From: Chloroflexota bacterium
GTDB taxonomy: Bacteria; Chloroflexota; Dormibacteria; Aeolococcales; Aeolococcaceae
NCBI GenBank assembly: GCA_005880985.1
Contig: VBIQ01000009.1
Location: 93,025-143,648 of the forward strand
Direction: 5' to 3'
Length of the DNA: 50,624 nucleotides
The position numbers were made by a program, and so were the translations under genes. Shown one piece after another: positions 30,453 to 39,621 of this stretch. How positions within the stretch are numbered: position 1 is the first letter of the stretch; the number at the start of each line of letters is the position of its first letter. A model generated the notes under the pieces. That model was not told the DNA's origin. It did no database searches and saw only the letters and a list, made by a program, of their open reading frames with translations.

Positions 30453-32963
30453 GTGACCGTGCCGCCGTGCCGCCCTGCCGCCGCGGCCGTGTCCCGGACG
30501 ACTCGGTTTGGATGCGTTCGAGCCGTCGTCGCCGCTGCCGTCGTCTGCGGAGTTGCGCTAGGCATCCGCGCCGGCGCGCCCCCAGCCGCGGCCGGCGTTG
30601 CATCCGGTGAGTCGGCGCCCCCGCCGTTCACAACCGAGGTCATCCCGGCGGTCGATGGTCCCGTCGTGGTTGGAGCCGACCCCTTCACGCTTGCCGCCCC
30701 AGGATTGGTGCCCGGCCAGATCGAATTGACAACCGTCTCTACGCGTCCGTCACTGGTGAGCGGCGATCGGGTCCGCATCGACGTCCGCGGCCTCGCCTCT
30801 GACGACTCACTTCACGTGACGCTGAACGGGCGCGACATGTCCGTGCCGTTTGCTCCGGCGCCCCCACGCTCCGGCGTTTGGACGGGCGTCGTCACCGGTC
30901 TCCAGCCAGGCCCTGCCACTGTCGCCGCGACGGCAGCCGGCAGCCACGGCAGCCGCACCGGGACGCTGATGCTGGTCGACCACCCGCTGGATGGACCGGT
31001 GATCTCGGGCGTGCACCAGGAGCCCTTCCTCTGCGAGACGCAGTCGTCGGGGATGGGGACGCCGACCGATGCAGACTGCGACGTCCCGCCGCAGGCGCAC
31101 TGGTACGCGCGCAGCGCCGCGACCGGACAGTTCAGCCAGCTCTCCGACCCATACGCTCCCTATCCGCCTGGCACCGCCACGACGTCGGTCGGCGGTCGCA
31201 CCGTTCCCTTCGTCGTCCGCATCGATTCTCGGATCGTCAACCGATCGATCACGCACATCGCTGTCCTCGACGACCCGCATGCCCGCGGTCCCGGGCGGCC
31301 GTTCGCACCGACCGAGTGGAACACGCGCCTCCTCTATCTATTCGGGGAGTACTGCGGGACCGGATACGACCAAGGTGTCGTCCACGAGAAGGATGTCCTC
31401 GGCGACCTGCAGGGCGCCAACGAGAACTACACCATTCCTCCATTCGCCGATATCGCGGGACACATCGGGGAGGGGTACATGGTCGCGATGTCGTCGCTGA
31501 CGACGCTCGGCGTCCATTGCAATCCGCTGCTCAGCGCTGAGACGACGATGATGGTCAAGGAGCACATCATCGACGACTATGGGAGGATCACGCACACAAT
31601 CGGTGTCGGCGGCTCGGGCGGCGCCATCCAGCAGCAGACCAATGCCAACAACTATCCAGGCCTCATCGATGCGGCGACGCCGATCGTGTCTTTCCCCGAC
31701 ATCCTCAATCCGCTGACGACCGTGCTCGACTGCCACCTGCTCGCTCGCGTCTTCGACTCCGACCCGGCACGTTGGACGGCCGTGAAGCAGACGGCGGTGA
31801 CCGGACTGGCGACGCCGCAGGTGTGCCGCGACTGGGACACGGGCTTCTTTCCCGTCTTCAATCCCGGCGACTGCCCGTCGGGCATCCCTGCCGACCAGCG
31901 GTATGAGGCCCGCCGCAACCCGCGCGGGGTGCGCTGCGACGTCCAGGAGGGCCAGCGGGTTGTCTGGGGAGTCGATCCTGCAACCGGGTTCGCCAACCGC
32001 CCGCTCGACAACGCCAGCGTGCAATACGGCCTCCAGGCGCTCCTGAAGGGGCAGATCTCCGCGAACGACTTCATCGCCCTCAACCGCGCCGTCGGTGGTA
32101 TCGACATCGAAGGCAATCCCACCTCGCAGCGGACGGCGATGCCCGCCGTCGATGCCCAGATCGCCAACGCCAGCGGATGGGTGACGGGTCGCGGGGCGCT
32201 CGACGAGATTCCGATCATCGACCAGTCGGTCCCGCCAATCGATGTGCTTCCGCGGGAGGATGTTCACGACCAGATGCGTCCGTTCGAGACGCGCGCGCGC
32301 CTCGATGCCGCCTTCGGCTCACATGCCAACCAGGCGATCTGGAGCGTGGCACCGTACCCTGCCAACGCCATCGACGTCGCCGAGCAGTGGCTCGAGGCTC
32401 TCGATGCTCTGAGCGCGGCGCACACCGAGCTGTCGCGCGCGCAGGGGGTGGCGGAGGCGCGCCCGGCGGACGCGGCGGACCAGTGCCGCTCACTCGAGAC
32501 CGGCGTGCCCGGCCCCTGCGACCAGGGCGTCCTCCGGCACACAAGCATCCGCCAGGTGGCCGGAGGTCCGCTCACCGAGGACGTGATCAAGTGCCGGCAG
32601 GTGCCGGTCCGCGCCGGCGACTACGGAGCGACGTTCACCTCGGCGCAACTGAACCAGCTTCGGGCGATCTTCCCGGACGGTGTGTGTGGCTGGTCGCAGG
32701 GGTCGGTGGGCGCGACGTCCCGAAGCCAGACATGGTTATCGTGGGGTGACGGGCAGCCGGGCGTCACCCCGGTGACGATCCCGTATCCGCTGGTGCGCTC
32801 AGCGGCTGCGGGCACGCCCTCTGCTGGTGTCGCCCAGCTTCCGAACACCGCCGCATCCAGCGGAGGGCGCATGACGCTTCTCGTGCTGGTCGGAGCCGTC
32901 GGTCTTGCCTGGCGAGCCAGGCGCTTCGCACCTCCCCGTGCGAGTGGGGTCCGTGAATACTGA
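30453..32963 (+). CDS. Secreted DUF6351 (hydrolase-like) protein with LPNTA sorting signal
   Basis: An 836-residue exported protein. After a signal peptide (about 1-45) comes an Ig-like segment (about 80-170), then the DUF6351 core with PLDGPVISGVHQEPFLCET, WNTRLLYLFGEYCGTGY and the nucleophile-elbow-like GVGGSGGAIQQQ, suggesting an alpha/beta hydrolase. The C-terminus has LPNTA (coding 32838-32852), a hydrophobic helix and an Arg-containing tail: a cell-wall sorting signal of the type used by class D sortases. GGAGG 7 nt upstream supports GTG 30453; ATG 30438 is the alternative. It is the first host gene right of the island. Confidence 0.82.
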   Translation: MTVPPCRPAAAAVSRTTRFGCVRAVVAAAVVCGVALGIRAGAPPAAAGVASGESAPPPFTTEVIPAVDGPVVVGADPFTLAAPGLVPGQIELTTVSTRPSLVSGDRVRIDVRGLASDDSLHVTLNGRDMSVPFAPAPPRSGVWTGVVTGLQPGPATVAATAAGSHGSRTGTLMLVDHPLDGPVISGVHQEPFLCETQSSGMGTPTDADCDVPPQAHWYARSAATGQFSQLSDPYAPYPPGTATTSVGGRTVPFVVRIDSRIVNRSITHIAVLDDPHARGPGRPFAPTEWNTRLLYLFGEYCGTGYDQGVVHEKDVLGDLQGANENYTIPPFADIAGHIGEGYMVAMSSLTTLGVHCNPLLSAETTMMVKEHIIDDYGRITHTIGVGGSGGAIQQQTNANNYPGLIDAATPIVSFPDILNPLTTVLDCHLLARVFDSDPARWTAVKQTAVTGLATPQVCRDWDTGFFPVFNPGDCPSGIPADQRYEARRNPRGVRCDVQEGQRVVWGVDPATGFANRPLDNASVQYGLQALLKGQISANDFIALNRAVGGIDIEGNPTSQRTAMPAVDAQIANASGWVTGRGALDEIPIIDQSVPPIDVLPREDVHDQMRPFETRARLDAAFGSHANQAIWSVAPYPANAIDVAEQWLEALDALSAAHTELSRAQGVAEARPADAADQCRSLETGVPGPCDQGVLRHTSIRQVAGGPLTEDVIKCRQVPVRAGDYGATFTSAQLNQLRAIFPDGVCGWSQGSVGATSRSQTWLSWGDGQPGVTPVTIPYPLVRSAAAGTPSAGVAQLPNTAASSGGRMTLLVLVGAVGLAWRARRFAPPRASGVREY

Positions 32964-33855
32964 CCTGCCGGTACGGCTCGCGGCGTTCCGTTTCCTCGAA
33001 GACAAGGTGCGCCTCCATGGTGAGGTTCTTCCCCGGCAACTCCTCACTGATGGATTCACGTTCGAGCAAGTTCGTGTCCCTCTCATGGCGCCGCAGGGCA
33101 TCTTCAAGCCAGCCATCATGGACATGCCACTCAGTATCACCACGGTGCCTCCGCTCGAGAGAAAGCAGCGGCCATATGAAGATCAACTGGGCGGCGACGG
33201 GCTCCTATACCGGTATCGCGGCACGGATCCCTCGCATCGCGACAATGTTGGTCTGCGTGAAGCCATGGAGGCGCAGGTTCCACTGGTGTACTTCTACGGC
33301 GTTGTGCCGTCGCAGTACCTTGTTACCTGGCCCGTTTATATAGTCGGCGATGATCCTCGCACGCTTACCTTCACTGTCCAGGTTGATGAGCCCAGCGTTC
33401 TGCTTGGCGGCGATCTCGCCCTCCGCGACGTCGACGTCCGGCGGTCATACCAACTCCGCGCCACCATACAAAGGCTCCACCAGGCAGAGTTCCGTCAACG
33501 GGTCATTCGCGCGTACCGACAAGCCTGTGCGGTCTGTCGTCTTCGGCATGACGAGCTGCTGGACGCCGCGCACATCCTCCCGGACGGCCATCCGCTTGGT
33601 GAGCCCATCGTCCCGAATGGCCTCGCGCTCTGCAAGCTGCACCACGCCGCGTTCGACGGCAACATCATCGGGATCCGTCCCGACTGTATCGTGGAGGTCC
33701 GGCGGGAGATCTTGGACGAGATCGACGGACCTATGCTCCAGCACGGCCTCCAGGGAGCGCATGGTCAGCGCATCGTCGTTCCTGAGCGTATAGGGCTGCG
33801 GCCTCGTACTGCGTTTCTTGAGGAGCGATACGGATTGTTCCGGCAGGCCGGCTGA
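32953..33855 (+). CDS. HNH endonuclease (COG3440-type predicted restriction endonuclease)
   Basis: A protein of about 300 residues. The N-terminal 170 residues form a domain typical of COG3440 proteins (FRFLEDKVRLHGEVLPR, VPLVYFYGVVPSQYLVTWPVYI). The C-terminal HNH_2 domain has FRQRVIRAYRQACAVCRLRH, LLDAAHILPDGHPLG and NGLALCKLHHAAFDGNIIG, with Cys pairs and His-Asn-His residues present. Such proteins are predicted restriction enzymes, often specific for modified DNA. The start is uncertain (GTG 32953 or further upstream), and the gene overlaps the end of the DUF6351 gene. It sits outside the repeat-bounded island, next to it. Confidence 0.78.
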   Translation: MNTDLPVRLAAFRFLEDKVRLHGEVLPRQLLTDGFTFEQVRVPLMAPQGIFKPAIMDMPLSITTVPPLERKQRPYEDQLGGDGLLYRYRGTDPSHRDNVGLREAMEAQVPLVYFYGVVPSQYLVTWPVYIVGDDPRTLTFTVQVDEPSVLLGGDLALRDVDVRRSYQLRATIQRLHQAEFRQRVIRAYRQACAVCRLRHDELLDAAHILPDGHPLGEPIVPNGLALCKLHHAAFDGNIIGIRPDCIVEVRREILDEIDGPMLQHGLQGAHGQRIVVPERIGLRPRTAFLEERYGLFRQAG

Positions 33856-33916
33856 CTGCTCTAGTGGCATCGTGGGCGGCTGAAGACGAGGCGTTGAGGT
33901 TGGCGGTGCCGCCGCC

Positions 33917-34873
33917 CTAAGGGTCCGCTGTCTGGCCAAGGATCCACCCCTCGACGGACGTGGCAGCGTCGTTGTGTGGGTCGCCCGGCGGGCGGTTGCC
34001 ATGGACGACGTTCAGCATGCCGAATAGGCCGATGAGCGCATCGAAGCGATCTTCTCCGTCCAAGCGGATACCGAAGCCTGAAGCAATGGTCTCGCGGTGG
34101 CCCGCCGTCAGCTCGACGTCGTGGTTGGAAGCCCAGCGCAGTAAAGCTTCTGCCTGAGCTGCACGGCCTCCTTCTGTCCGCTTGCCGCCCGTAAGGTGAT
34201 CGAAGCGCACGCCGAGGTGCCCATAGAACTCCGCAGGATATGTCTCGGCGACCACGGTCGACGCACTCTGAAGGCAGGACGTCAGCCGACCGTGAAAGGG
34301 CCAGATGGCAGTGTCCGAGGCCTGAAGGGCAGGCTGCAGGATTCTCCACCCTGAGAGTGCGCCCTTGCCGACTTGATTGCCGCCGAGCGTCCAGAACAAT
34401 GGACATGCAGCGCGGCGAGCGAGCGTTTTGAGTTCGCATCGACGGAAGAGCTCCGCGCGGTCGAGGTCGAGCGCGTCGGTTAGATGGCTCAGCTTTCGGC
34501 CACCGGGGCGGGAGGGATAAAAGGGCCGATGCAGGCTGATGTTCTCTGGCGCATCAGCGACCTCCCAGAACCGGCTCCACTCTCCCGCTCCGAATTGGCC
34601 GAGGACGTCGGGGAAGAAGCTGATCCCGGTTTTGGCTGCGTAGGCCCGCGGAAGGCCAATGGGAAAGTCGAAGCCCAGCAGGGCTGGACCCGAGGACAAT
34701 GGAGGTAAGCCCATTCGGTCGAGGAGCGTGCCGGCGACGCCGACCGGACGGGGGACGTCGGCGGCGTAATGTCCGTCCGGTTGGAGCATGGCGACGGCGA
34801 CCCAACGCTTCTTTGCTTCGACGCCCCAGTCGGCGTGGGCCACCACGGTCGGAGGCGCAGACGCAGCGGACAT
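33917..34873 (-). CDS. DUF429-like (RNase H-fold) protein
   Basis: A 318-residue protein with the DUF429-like layout. VVAHADWGVEAKKRWVAVA supplies an N-terminal Asp on the first strand, LLGFDFPIGLPRAYA a second acidic strand, VVAETYPAEFYGHLGV a third, and EDRFDALIGLFGMLNVV a C-terminal Asp helix. These acidic positions match an RNase H-like active site, so it may be a nuclease or related phosphotransferase; no substrate is known. It is convergent with the HNH gene. TAGGCT lies exactly 7 nt before its ATG with no Shine-Dalgarno sequence. Confidence 0.65.
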   Translation of the reverse strand: MSAASAPPTVVAHADWGVEAKKRWVAVAMLQPDGHYAADVPRPVGVAGTLLDRMGLPPLSSGPALLGFDFPIGLPRAYAAKTGISFFPDVLGQFGAGEWSRFWEVADAPENISLHRPFYPSRPGGRKLSHLTDALDLDRAELFRRCELKTLARRAACPLFWTLGGNQVGKGALSGWRILQPALQASDTAIWPFHGRLTSCLQSASTVVAETYPAEFYGHLGVRFDHLTGGKRTEGGRAAQAEALLRWASNHDVELTAGHRETIASGFGIRLDGEDRFDALIGLFGMLNVVHGNRPPGDPHNDAATSVEGWILGQTADP

Positions 34874-34880
34874 CAGGCGG

Positions 34881-34886
34881 AGCCTA
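34881..34886 (-). promoter_or_regulatory. Leaderless-type -10 element
   Basis: On the minus strand TAGGCT is followed by 7 nt and the ATG of the DUF429-like gene. No ribosome binding site is present between them. Confidence 0.4.
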
Positions 34887-34976
34887 TCTCCAGCCGCAGG
34901 GTGAAAGGGCAGTGACCGTCCGTCGATCGGTGAAGTGGCTCCGACCTCCCACGGGCTCCGGCCCGATTGAGTTGGC

Positions 34977-34982
34977 TACGCT
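34977..34982 (+). promoter_or_regulatory. Leaderless-type -10 element
   Basis: TACGCT is followed by 6 nt and the GTG of the MOSC gene, again without a ribosome binding site. With the element at 34881 it makes two divergent leaderless promoters in one short gap. Confidence 0.4.
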
Positions 34983-34988
34983 GGGACC

Positions 34989-35540
34989 GTGCAGCACCTG
35001 ACCACAGCTGACCTTGAGGAGGGCATCGACCACATCTGCCGCTCGCCCGCGGACCATGGCCGGGTCGAGCTCATCGTCCGGCGTCCGGCCGTGGACAAGC
35101 GCGAGGTCCTCGAGGAGGCGACGCTCGACAGCGTCGAGGGCCTGGTGGGAGACACGTGGCGGATGCGGGGCAGCAGCCGGACTGAGGACGGGTCTTCGCA
35201 TCCTGACATGCAACTCAACGTGATGAACGCGCGAGCCGCCGCGCTGGTGGCCGGGCGTCCGGACCGATGGCAGCTCGCCGGCGATCAGCTGTACGTCGAC
35301 CTCGACCTGAGCGAAGCCAACCTTCCACCGGGAACGCGTCTCGAGCTGGGCTCGGCGGTCATCGAGATCACCGCCCAGCCGCACCTCGGCTGCAAGAAGT
35401 TTTCGGCGCGATTCGGGAATGACGCTCTCCGCTTCGTCAACTCCCCGATCGGCCGTAAGCTGCGCCTGCGGGGCGCCAATGCCAAGGTTGCGGTGCCGGG
35501 CCACATTCGCGTTGGGGACACAGTTCGCAAACTCCCGTAG
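34989..35540 (+). CDS. MOSC domain protein
   Basis: A 183-residue protein that is essentially one MOSC beta-barrel domain. GDTWRMRG, LNVMNARAAALV, GDQLYVDLDLSEANLPPGTRLELG and TAQPHLGCKKFSARFG with its conserved Cys are all present, followed by RLRGANAKV and GHIRVGDTV. MOSC domains bind sulfur or molybdenum cofactor species through the Cys, in YiiM-like reductases and MoCo sulfurases. The specific reaction is unknown, and no molybdenum-cofactor gene is nearby. Confidence 0.83.
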   Translation: MQHLTTADLEEGIDHICRSPADHGRVELIVRRPAVDKREVLEEATLDSVEGLVGDTWRMRGSSRTEDGSSHPDMQLNVMNARAAALVAGRPDRWQLAGDQLYVDLDLSEANLPPGTRLELGSAVIEITAQPHLGCKKFSARFGNDALRFVNSPIGRKLRLRGANAKVAVPGHIRVGDTVRKLP

Positions 35541-35582
35541 TGCGCACGGGTATAGTTGACGACTTCGGTCAGGAAGGGAGCA

Positions 35583-38231
35583 GTGAAAACCCGAAGGCGA
35601 CTTGCCTGGGGCCTGCTGGTGCCGATCTCACTCGGGGCCTGGTTGGCATCGTCGGCAGCCGCGCAACATTCAGCCGCGGCGGCCGCGCCAAGCCCGAATT
35701 CGCCGGCTGACCTCGCCCAGTATGTCAACCCCTTCAGCGGCACCGACAGCGGCGCTACCGACTACGGCACCGGCGGCGGCGGAGCCGACACCTTCCCCGG
35801 CGCCGTGCTTCCCTTCGGGATGGTGCAGTGGAGCCCTGACACCACCCCCAGCCTGCAGAACCATCCGGGCGGGTACACCTACCGCGACACCACCATTCGC
35901 GGCTTCAGCCTCACCCACCTGAGCGGCACCGGCTGCGCCAACTTCGGGGACGCCCCCTTCCTGCCGCACGTCGGCGCCATCACCCAGTCACCGGCCAAGT
36001 TCGGTTCCTCCGACACCAACTACACCGCCTCCTTCTCCCACAGCGATGAGGAGGCGTCTCCAGGTTACTACCGGGTGCGGCTCGACCCCGGCAGCGCGCA
36101 CGCCGTGAACAGCGAGCTCACGGTCACGCCCCGCAGCGGGTTCGGCCGCTTCACCTATCCGGCGACGAGCGCTGCCAGCATGATCATCAACACCGGTGGC
36201 AGTGCCATGGCGGACCGGGCGGCGACGGTTGCCGTCGACCCCGCTGCCAGCGAGGTGAGCGGGTCCGCCACCAGCGGGCTGTTCTGCTACCAGCAGGACT
36301 GGTACACGGTCTATTTCGCCGCCCGATTCAGCCGACCCTTCAGCGCCTACGGCACGTGGAACCGCCAGACGCTCGCGCCGGGCAGTACCTCCAACTCCGA
36401 CTACGGCCTTCCCCTGAACTGCCAGCCGTCGACCGTGACCGCCTGTCCGCCCGGCAACCCCAGCGGCACGGCCCAGACTGGTGCATATGTGAGCTTCGAC
36501 ACCACCGCCGACCCGGTGGTGGACGTGAGGGTCGGTGTGTCCTTCACCAGCGTCGCGGCGGCGCGGCGCAATCTCGACGCGGAGAACCCGGGCTGGAACT
36601 TCGACGCTGTCTACGGTGCTGCCACTCAGGCATGGAACCGCGAGCTGAACCGCGTCCAGGTGAACGGCGGATCGCTCGCCGAGCGGCGCATGCTCTACAT
36701 CGCTCTCTATCACGCGCTGCTCTTTCCTAGCGTCTACAGCGACGTCGACGGCCGCTACCTGGGGATGGACGGGCAGCCGCACACGGCGCAGGGCTACACC
36801 CAGTACGCCAACTTTTCGGGCTGGGACATCTATCGCAGCGAGATCCAGCTGCTCGCCCTGCTCGAGCCGCAGCGCACCTCCGACATGATGCAGTCGCTGG
36901 TGGCCGATGCCCGGGAGAGTGGCTGGCTGCCCAAATGGCCGGTGGCCAGTGGTCAGGCTGACGTCATGGTGGGCGACCCGGCCGACCCGATCATCGCCAG
37001 TGCCTACGCCTTCGGCGCCACCAGCTTCGACACGCGAGCGGCCCTAAGCGCGATGGTCAAGGGGGCCACCGCTTACGGACAGAGCGCCAACGACGGCTAC
37101 GTCGAGCGCCAGGCGTCGAAGGAGTACCAGGCACTCGGCTTCGTTCCCCACGAGGAGAACCAGGGCTTCTACGCCACGGCGGTGAACCCGGCCCTTGTCT
37201 GGGCTGCGGCGGCCACCACGCTCGAGTACACGACCGCCGACTTCGCCATAGCGCGCTTCGCCGGCGCCCTCTGTGACGCGACCACGTACCAGGCGTTCAT
37301 GCACCGCTCGGACAACTGGCGGAAGCTGTTCAATCCGGCCACCGGCTACCTCCAGCCACGCTACGCCACGGGTGCCTTCGATCCGACGTTCAGCCCGACA
37401 AGCGAGACCGGATGGGCTGAGGGCGACGGGGCGCAGTACCGGTGGATGGTGCCCCACAACATCGGCGGCCTCGGTCTGGCTCTCGGCGGGAAGGCGGCCA
37501 CCGCCGCACTGCTCGACACCTTCTTCACCCGGCTCAACGCCGGGCCCGATTCGCCGTACGCATTCCTGGGCAACGAACCGACCCTCGAGACTCCGTGGGA
37601 GTACGACTGGGTCGGCCAGCCCTACAAGGCGCAGGCGACGGTGAGACGTACGCTGCTGGGCCTGTACAACGCTTCGCCAGGTGGCTATCCCGGCAATGAC
37701 GACATGGGTGAAATGTCGTCTTGGTGGGTCTTCGGCGCGCTTGGCCTCTTCCCAGAGGTCCCGGGAGTGGGACTGCTCGCTGTGAGCAGCCCGCTCTTTC
37801 CGCGGACTGTGGTCCACCTCGCCGGCGGTGACCTGGTCATCAACGCGCCGGCGGCGGCCGACGCAGCGCCCTACGTGACGTCGCTGTCGCTCAACGGCCA
37901 GGCGTACCAGCGGGCGTGGCTGCCGGTCTCCTCGATGCTCGGTGGGGCGACGCTTGACTTCACCCTCAGCACAACTCCGGACCCGAGTTGGGGAAGCAGC
38001 GGCGATGACGCTCCGCCATCCTTCGGACCGGACACTCCGGTCTCGAGCGTCTGCGGTGCCGCGTCGCCGCGGGCAATCTCGGTGGGCGGCGCTGCTGGCG
38101 TTACGGCGGCGGATCTCCCCAATACGGCCAGCTCCCTGGGCAAGCCGTCAGGGCTGGCGGTGCTGCTCGTGGTCGCGTCGGCAGGCTTGGTGAAGATGCG
38201 GCTGCGCCGCAGGCGACGCACAGGCGCCTGA
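35583..38231 (+). CDS. Secreted GH92 family alpha-mannosidase with LPNTA sorting signal
   Basis: An 882-residue exported glycosidase. After the signal peptide (about 1-35) come YVNPFSGT, FPGAVLPFGMVQWSPDT and LSGTGCANFGDAPFLP from the N-terminal beta domain. The catalytic (alpha/alpha)6 domain carries EGDGAQYRWMVPHNIGGL, PWEYDWVGQPYKAQ and GNDDMGEMSSWWVFGALGL. GH92 enzymes are calcium-dependent exo-alpha-mannosidases, many acting on fungal or plant mannans. The C-terminus ends in LPNTA (38115-38129), a hydrophobic helix and an Arg-rich tail, so it is predicted to be wall-anchored. GGAAGGGAG sets GTG 35583. It is convergent with the next gene, 5 bp apart. Confidence 0.88.
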   Translation: MKTRRRLAWGLLVPISLGAWLASSAAAQHSAAAAAPSPNSPADLAQYVNPFSGTDSGATDYGTGGGGADTFPGAVLPFGMVQWSPDTTPSLQNHPGGYTYRDTTIRGFSLTHLSGTGCANFGDAPFLPHVGAITQSPAKFGSSDTNYTASFSHSDEEASPGYYRVRLDPGSAHAVNSELTVTPRSGFGRFTYPATSAASMIINTGGSAMADRAATVAVDPAASEVSGSATSGLFCYQQDWYTVYFAARFSRPFSAYGTWNRQTLAPGSTSNSDYGLPLNCQPSTVTACPPGNPSGTAQTGAYVSFDTTADPVVDVRVGVSFTSVAAARRNLDAENPGWNFDAVYGAATQAWNRELNRVQVNGGSLAERRMLYIALYHALLFPSVYSDVDGRYLGMDGQPHTAQGYTQYANFSGWDIYRSEIQLLALLEPQRTSDMMQSLVADARESGWLPKWPVASGQADVMVGDPADPIIASAYAFGATSFDTRAALSAMVKGATAYGQSANDGYVERQASKEYQALGFVPHEENQGFYATAVNPALVWAAAATTLEYTTADFAIARFAGALCDATTYQAFMHRSDNWRKLFNPATGYLQPRYATGAFDPTFSPTSETGWAEGDGAQYRWMVPHNIGGLGLALGGKAATAALLDTFFTRLNAGPDSPYAFLGNEPTLETPWEYDWVGQPYKAQATVRRTLLGLYNASPGGYPGNDDMGEMSSWWVFGALGLFPEVPGVGLLAVSSPLFPRTVVHLAGGDLVINAPAAADAAPYVTSLSLNGQAYQRAWLPVSSMLGGATLDFTLSTTPDPSWGSSGDDAPPSFGPDTPVSSVCGAASPRAISVGGAAGVTAADLPNTASSLGKPSGLAVLLVVASAGLVKMRLRRRRRTGA

Positions 38232-38236
38232 GAGAC

Positions 38237-39481
38237 TCAGCGCCGCTCCGTGCGGCGGCGTCTCCGGGTGTGCATCAGCGCTGTCGCCAGCCCCACGAGT
38301 GCGGACGCGACAAGGCCGGATCCCGCGGCAGCTCCGGCCGTGTTGGGAAGGCCCACCGCCTGCGCCGATGCCACCTGCACCGGAGCGCCGTCACGGGCTG
38401 CCTGGACACTCCCTGGGCTCAGCGGAGCACCCGCCGTGGGAGAGCCGGCCACGCCCGACTCCGACATGCCCGCCTGCGACGGCGTCAGTTGCGGCTGGAT
38501 CCCGTTGCACAGCGCGCCACCGCCCAGCGTCTCGAGCTGACCGATCGCCGTGTGCGACACGAAGCAGTGGGGCGCGCAGGGCTGCCAACCCGGCGGATTG
38601 CCGAACTCGCTGCCGTCGGTGCACGCCGGGGCGCCGTAGGGAAGCACGCCGTGGGGACTCTGCGGATCGGTGTGCGGCACCGGATCGGCTGCGCACTCCG
38701 ATGTCAGCTGCTGCGTCTCTGCCGCCGTCAATGGACGCCAGGCCCGGATGGGGTGAAGCTCCCACCAGCCCATGCCGAAGTCGTAGCGCGTCTGCCCGAG
38801 GATCATCACCGGCTCGCCGGGCGGCGGGTCGTCCTGGAGGTGGTTCGAGGCGGGATCAGACTGGTTCGTCGACCCCGGTCCAAGCGGGCCGGGCGGATGG
38901 TCGACATAGCCCCGCATCGGTGGCGTCGACTCCGTGGTCAGCCCGGCGCTGGGACAGGGGAGTGTCGTCTGCACGTGCACGTCGCCGTCGCCGGTGTCCT
39001 GCGGGTCGAGGAGGAAGGTCACCGCCGCCACCCACACCATGCGCAGCGCCGGGACGCGGCCGGCCGACACGTCGAGCAGGCTCGCCCGCTGATACGGGCC
39101 GCCCGGACCGGGGCCGGAGCCGTGGGTGAGCTCGAGCCAGCGGTCGACGTCGAACAATCCCGTGCCCCCGTCCATCTTGCCCCACAGGGTGACCACCATT
39201 CCCGCGGTGGGTCCTCCGAGGGGCCACCAGTCCGGGACCGTCGCCCGGAGTGTCTGGTGGTGGTCGGTGACGGTGAACTGCGTGTGGTTCTGTTCGGTCG
39301 CGTTGTCGGTCTCGGTGACCAGCAGCTGATCGAGACACACCTCCACGCCCGGCCGGGCGTGTGAGAGCGGCACCGGGTGGCATCCGCGCAGCGGCGGCGA
39401 CGGCGCAGCTCCGACCCCTGGGACCCCCAGGGCCACGGCCGCCGCGGCCGCAGCACCGACGAGCACACGGAGCTTCGCCAT
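38237..39481 (-). CDS. Secreted protein of unknown function with LPNTA sorting signal
   Basis: A 414-residue exported protein starting MAKLRVLVGAAAAAAVALGV with GGAAGGGA upstream. The mature part is Pro/Gly-rich and contains several Cys (GCHPVPLSHARPGVEVCLDQ, PACTDGSEF, WQPCAPHCFV) that could form disulfides. An OB-like beta region (about 30-130) includes VTLWGKMDGGTGLFDVDRWLEL. No enzyme motif is recognised. The C-terminus has LPNTA (38336-38350 on the minus strand), a hydrophobic stretch and six consecutive basic or near-basic residues. It probably shares a sortase with the GH92 and DUF6351 proteins. Confidence 0.75.
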   Translation of the reverse strand: MAKLRVLVGAAAAAAVALGVPGVGAAPSPPLRGCHPVPLSHARPGVEVCLDQLLVTETDNATEQNHTQFTVTDHHQTLRATVPDWWPLGGPTAGMVVTLWGKMDGGTGLFDVDRWLELTHGSGPGPGGPYQRASLLDVSAGRVPALRMVWVAAVTFLLDPQDTGDGDVHVQTTLPCPSAGLTTESTPPMRGYVDHPPGPLGPGSTNQSDPASNHLQDDPPPGEPVMILGQTRYDFGMGWWELHPIRAWRPLTAAETQQLTSECAADPVPHTDPQSPHGVLPYGAPACTDGSEFGNPPGWQPCAPHCFVSHTAIGQLETLGGGALCNGIQPQLTPSQAGMSESGVAGSPTAGAPLSPGSVQAARDGAPVQVASAQAVGLPNTAGAAAGSGLVASALVGLATALMHTRRRRRTERR

Positions 39482-39621
39482 CACGTCTCGATCTGGTCCC
39501 TTCCCTGGCGGCAAGGTGCCCCTCAGGCATCGCTCGGGCCTCCGCCTCCGCTCAGGTAGACAGCGGCGCAGGCTGGAACCTTGCGAAGCCGGGTCAAGTC
39601 CAGTGGACCCGCGGCCGCTCC

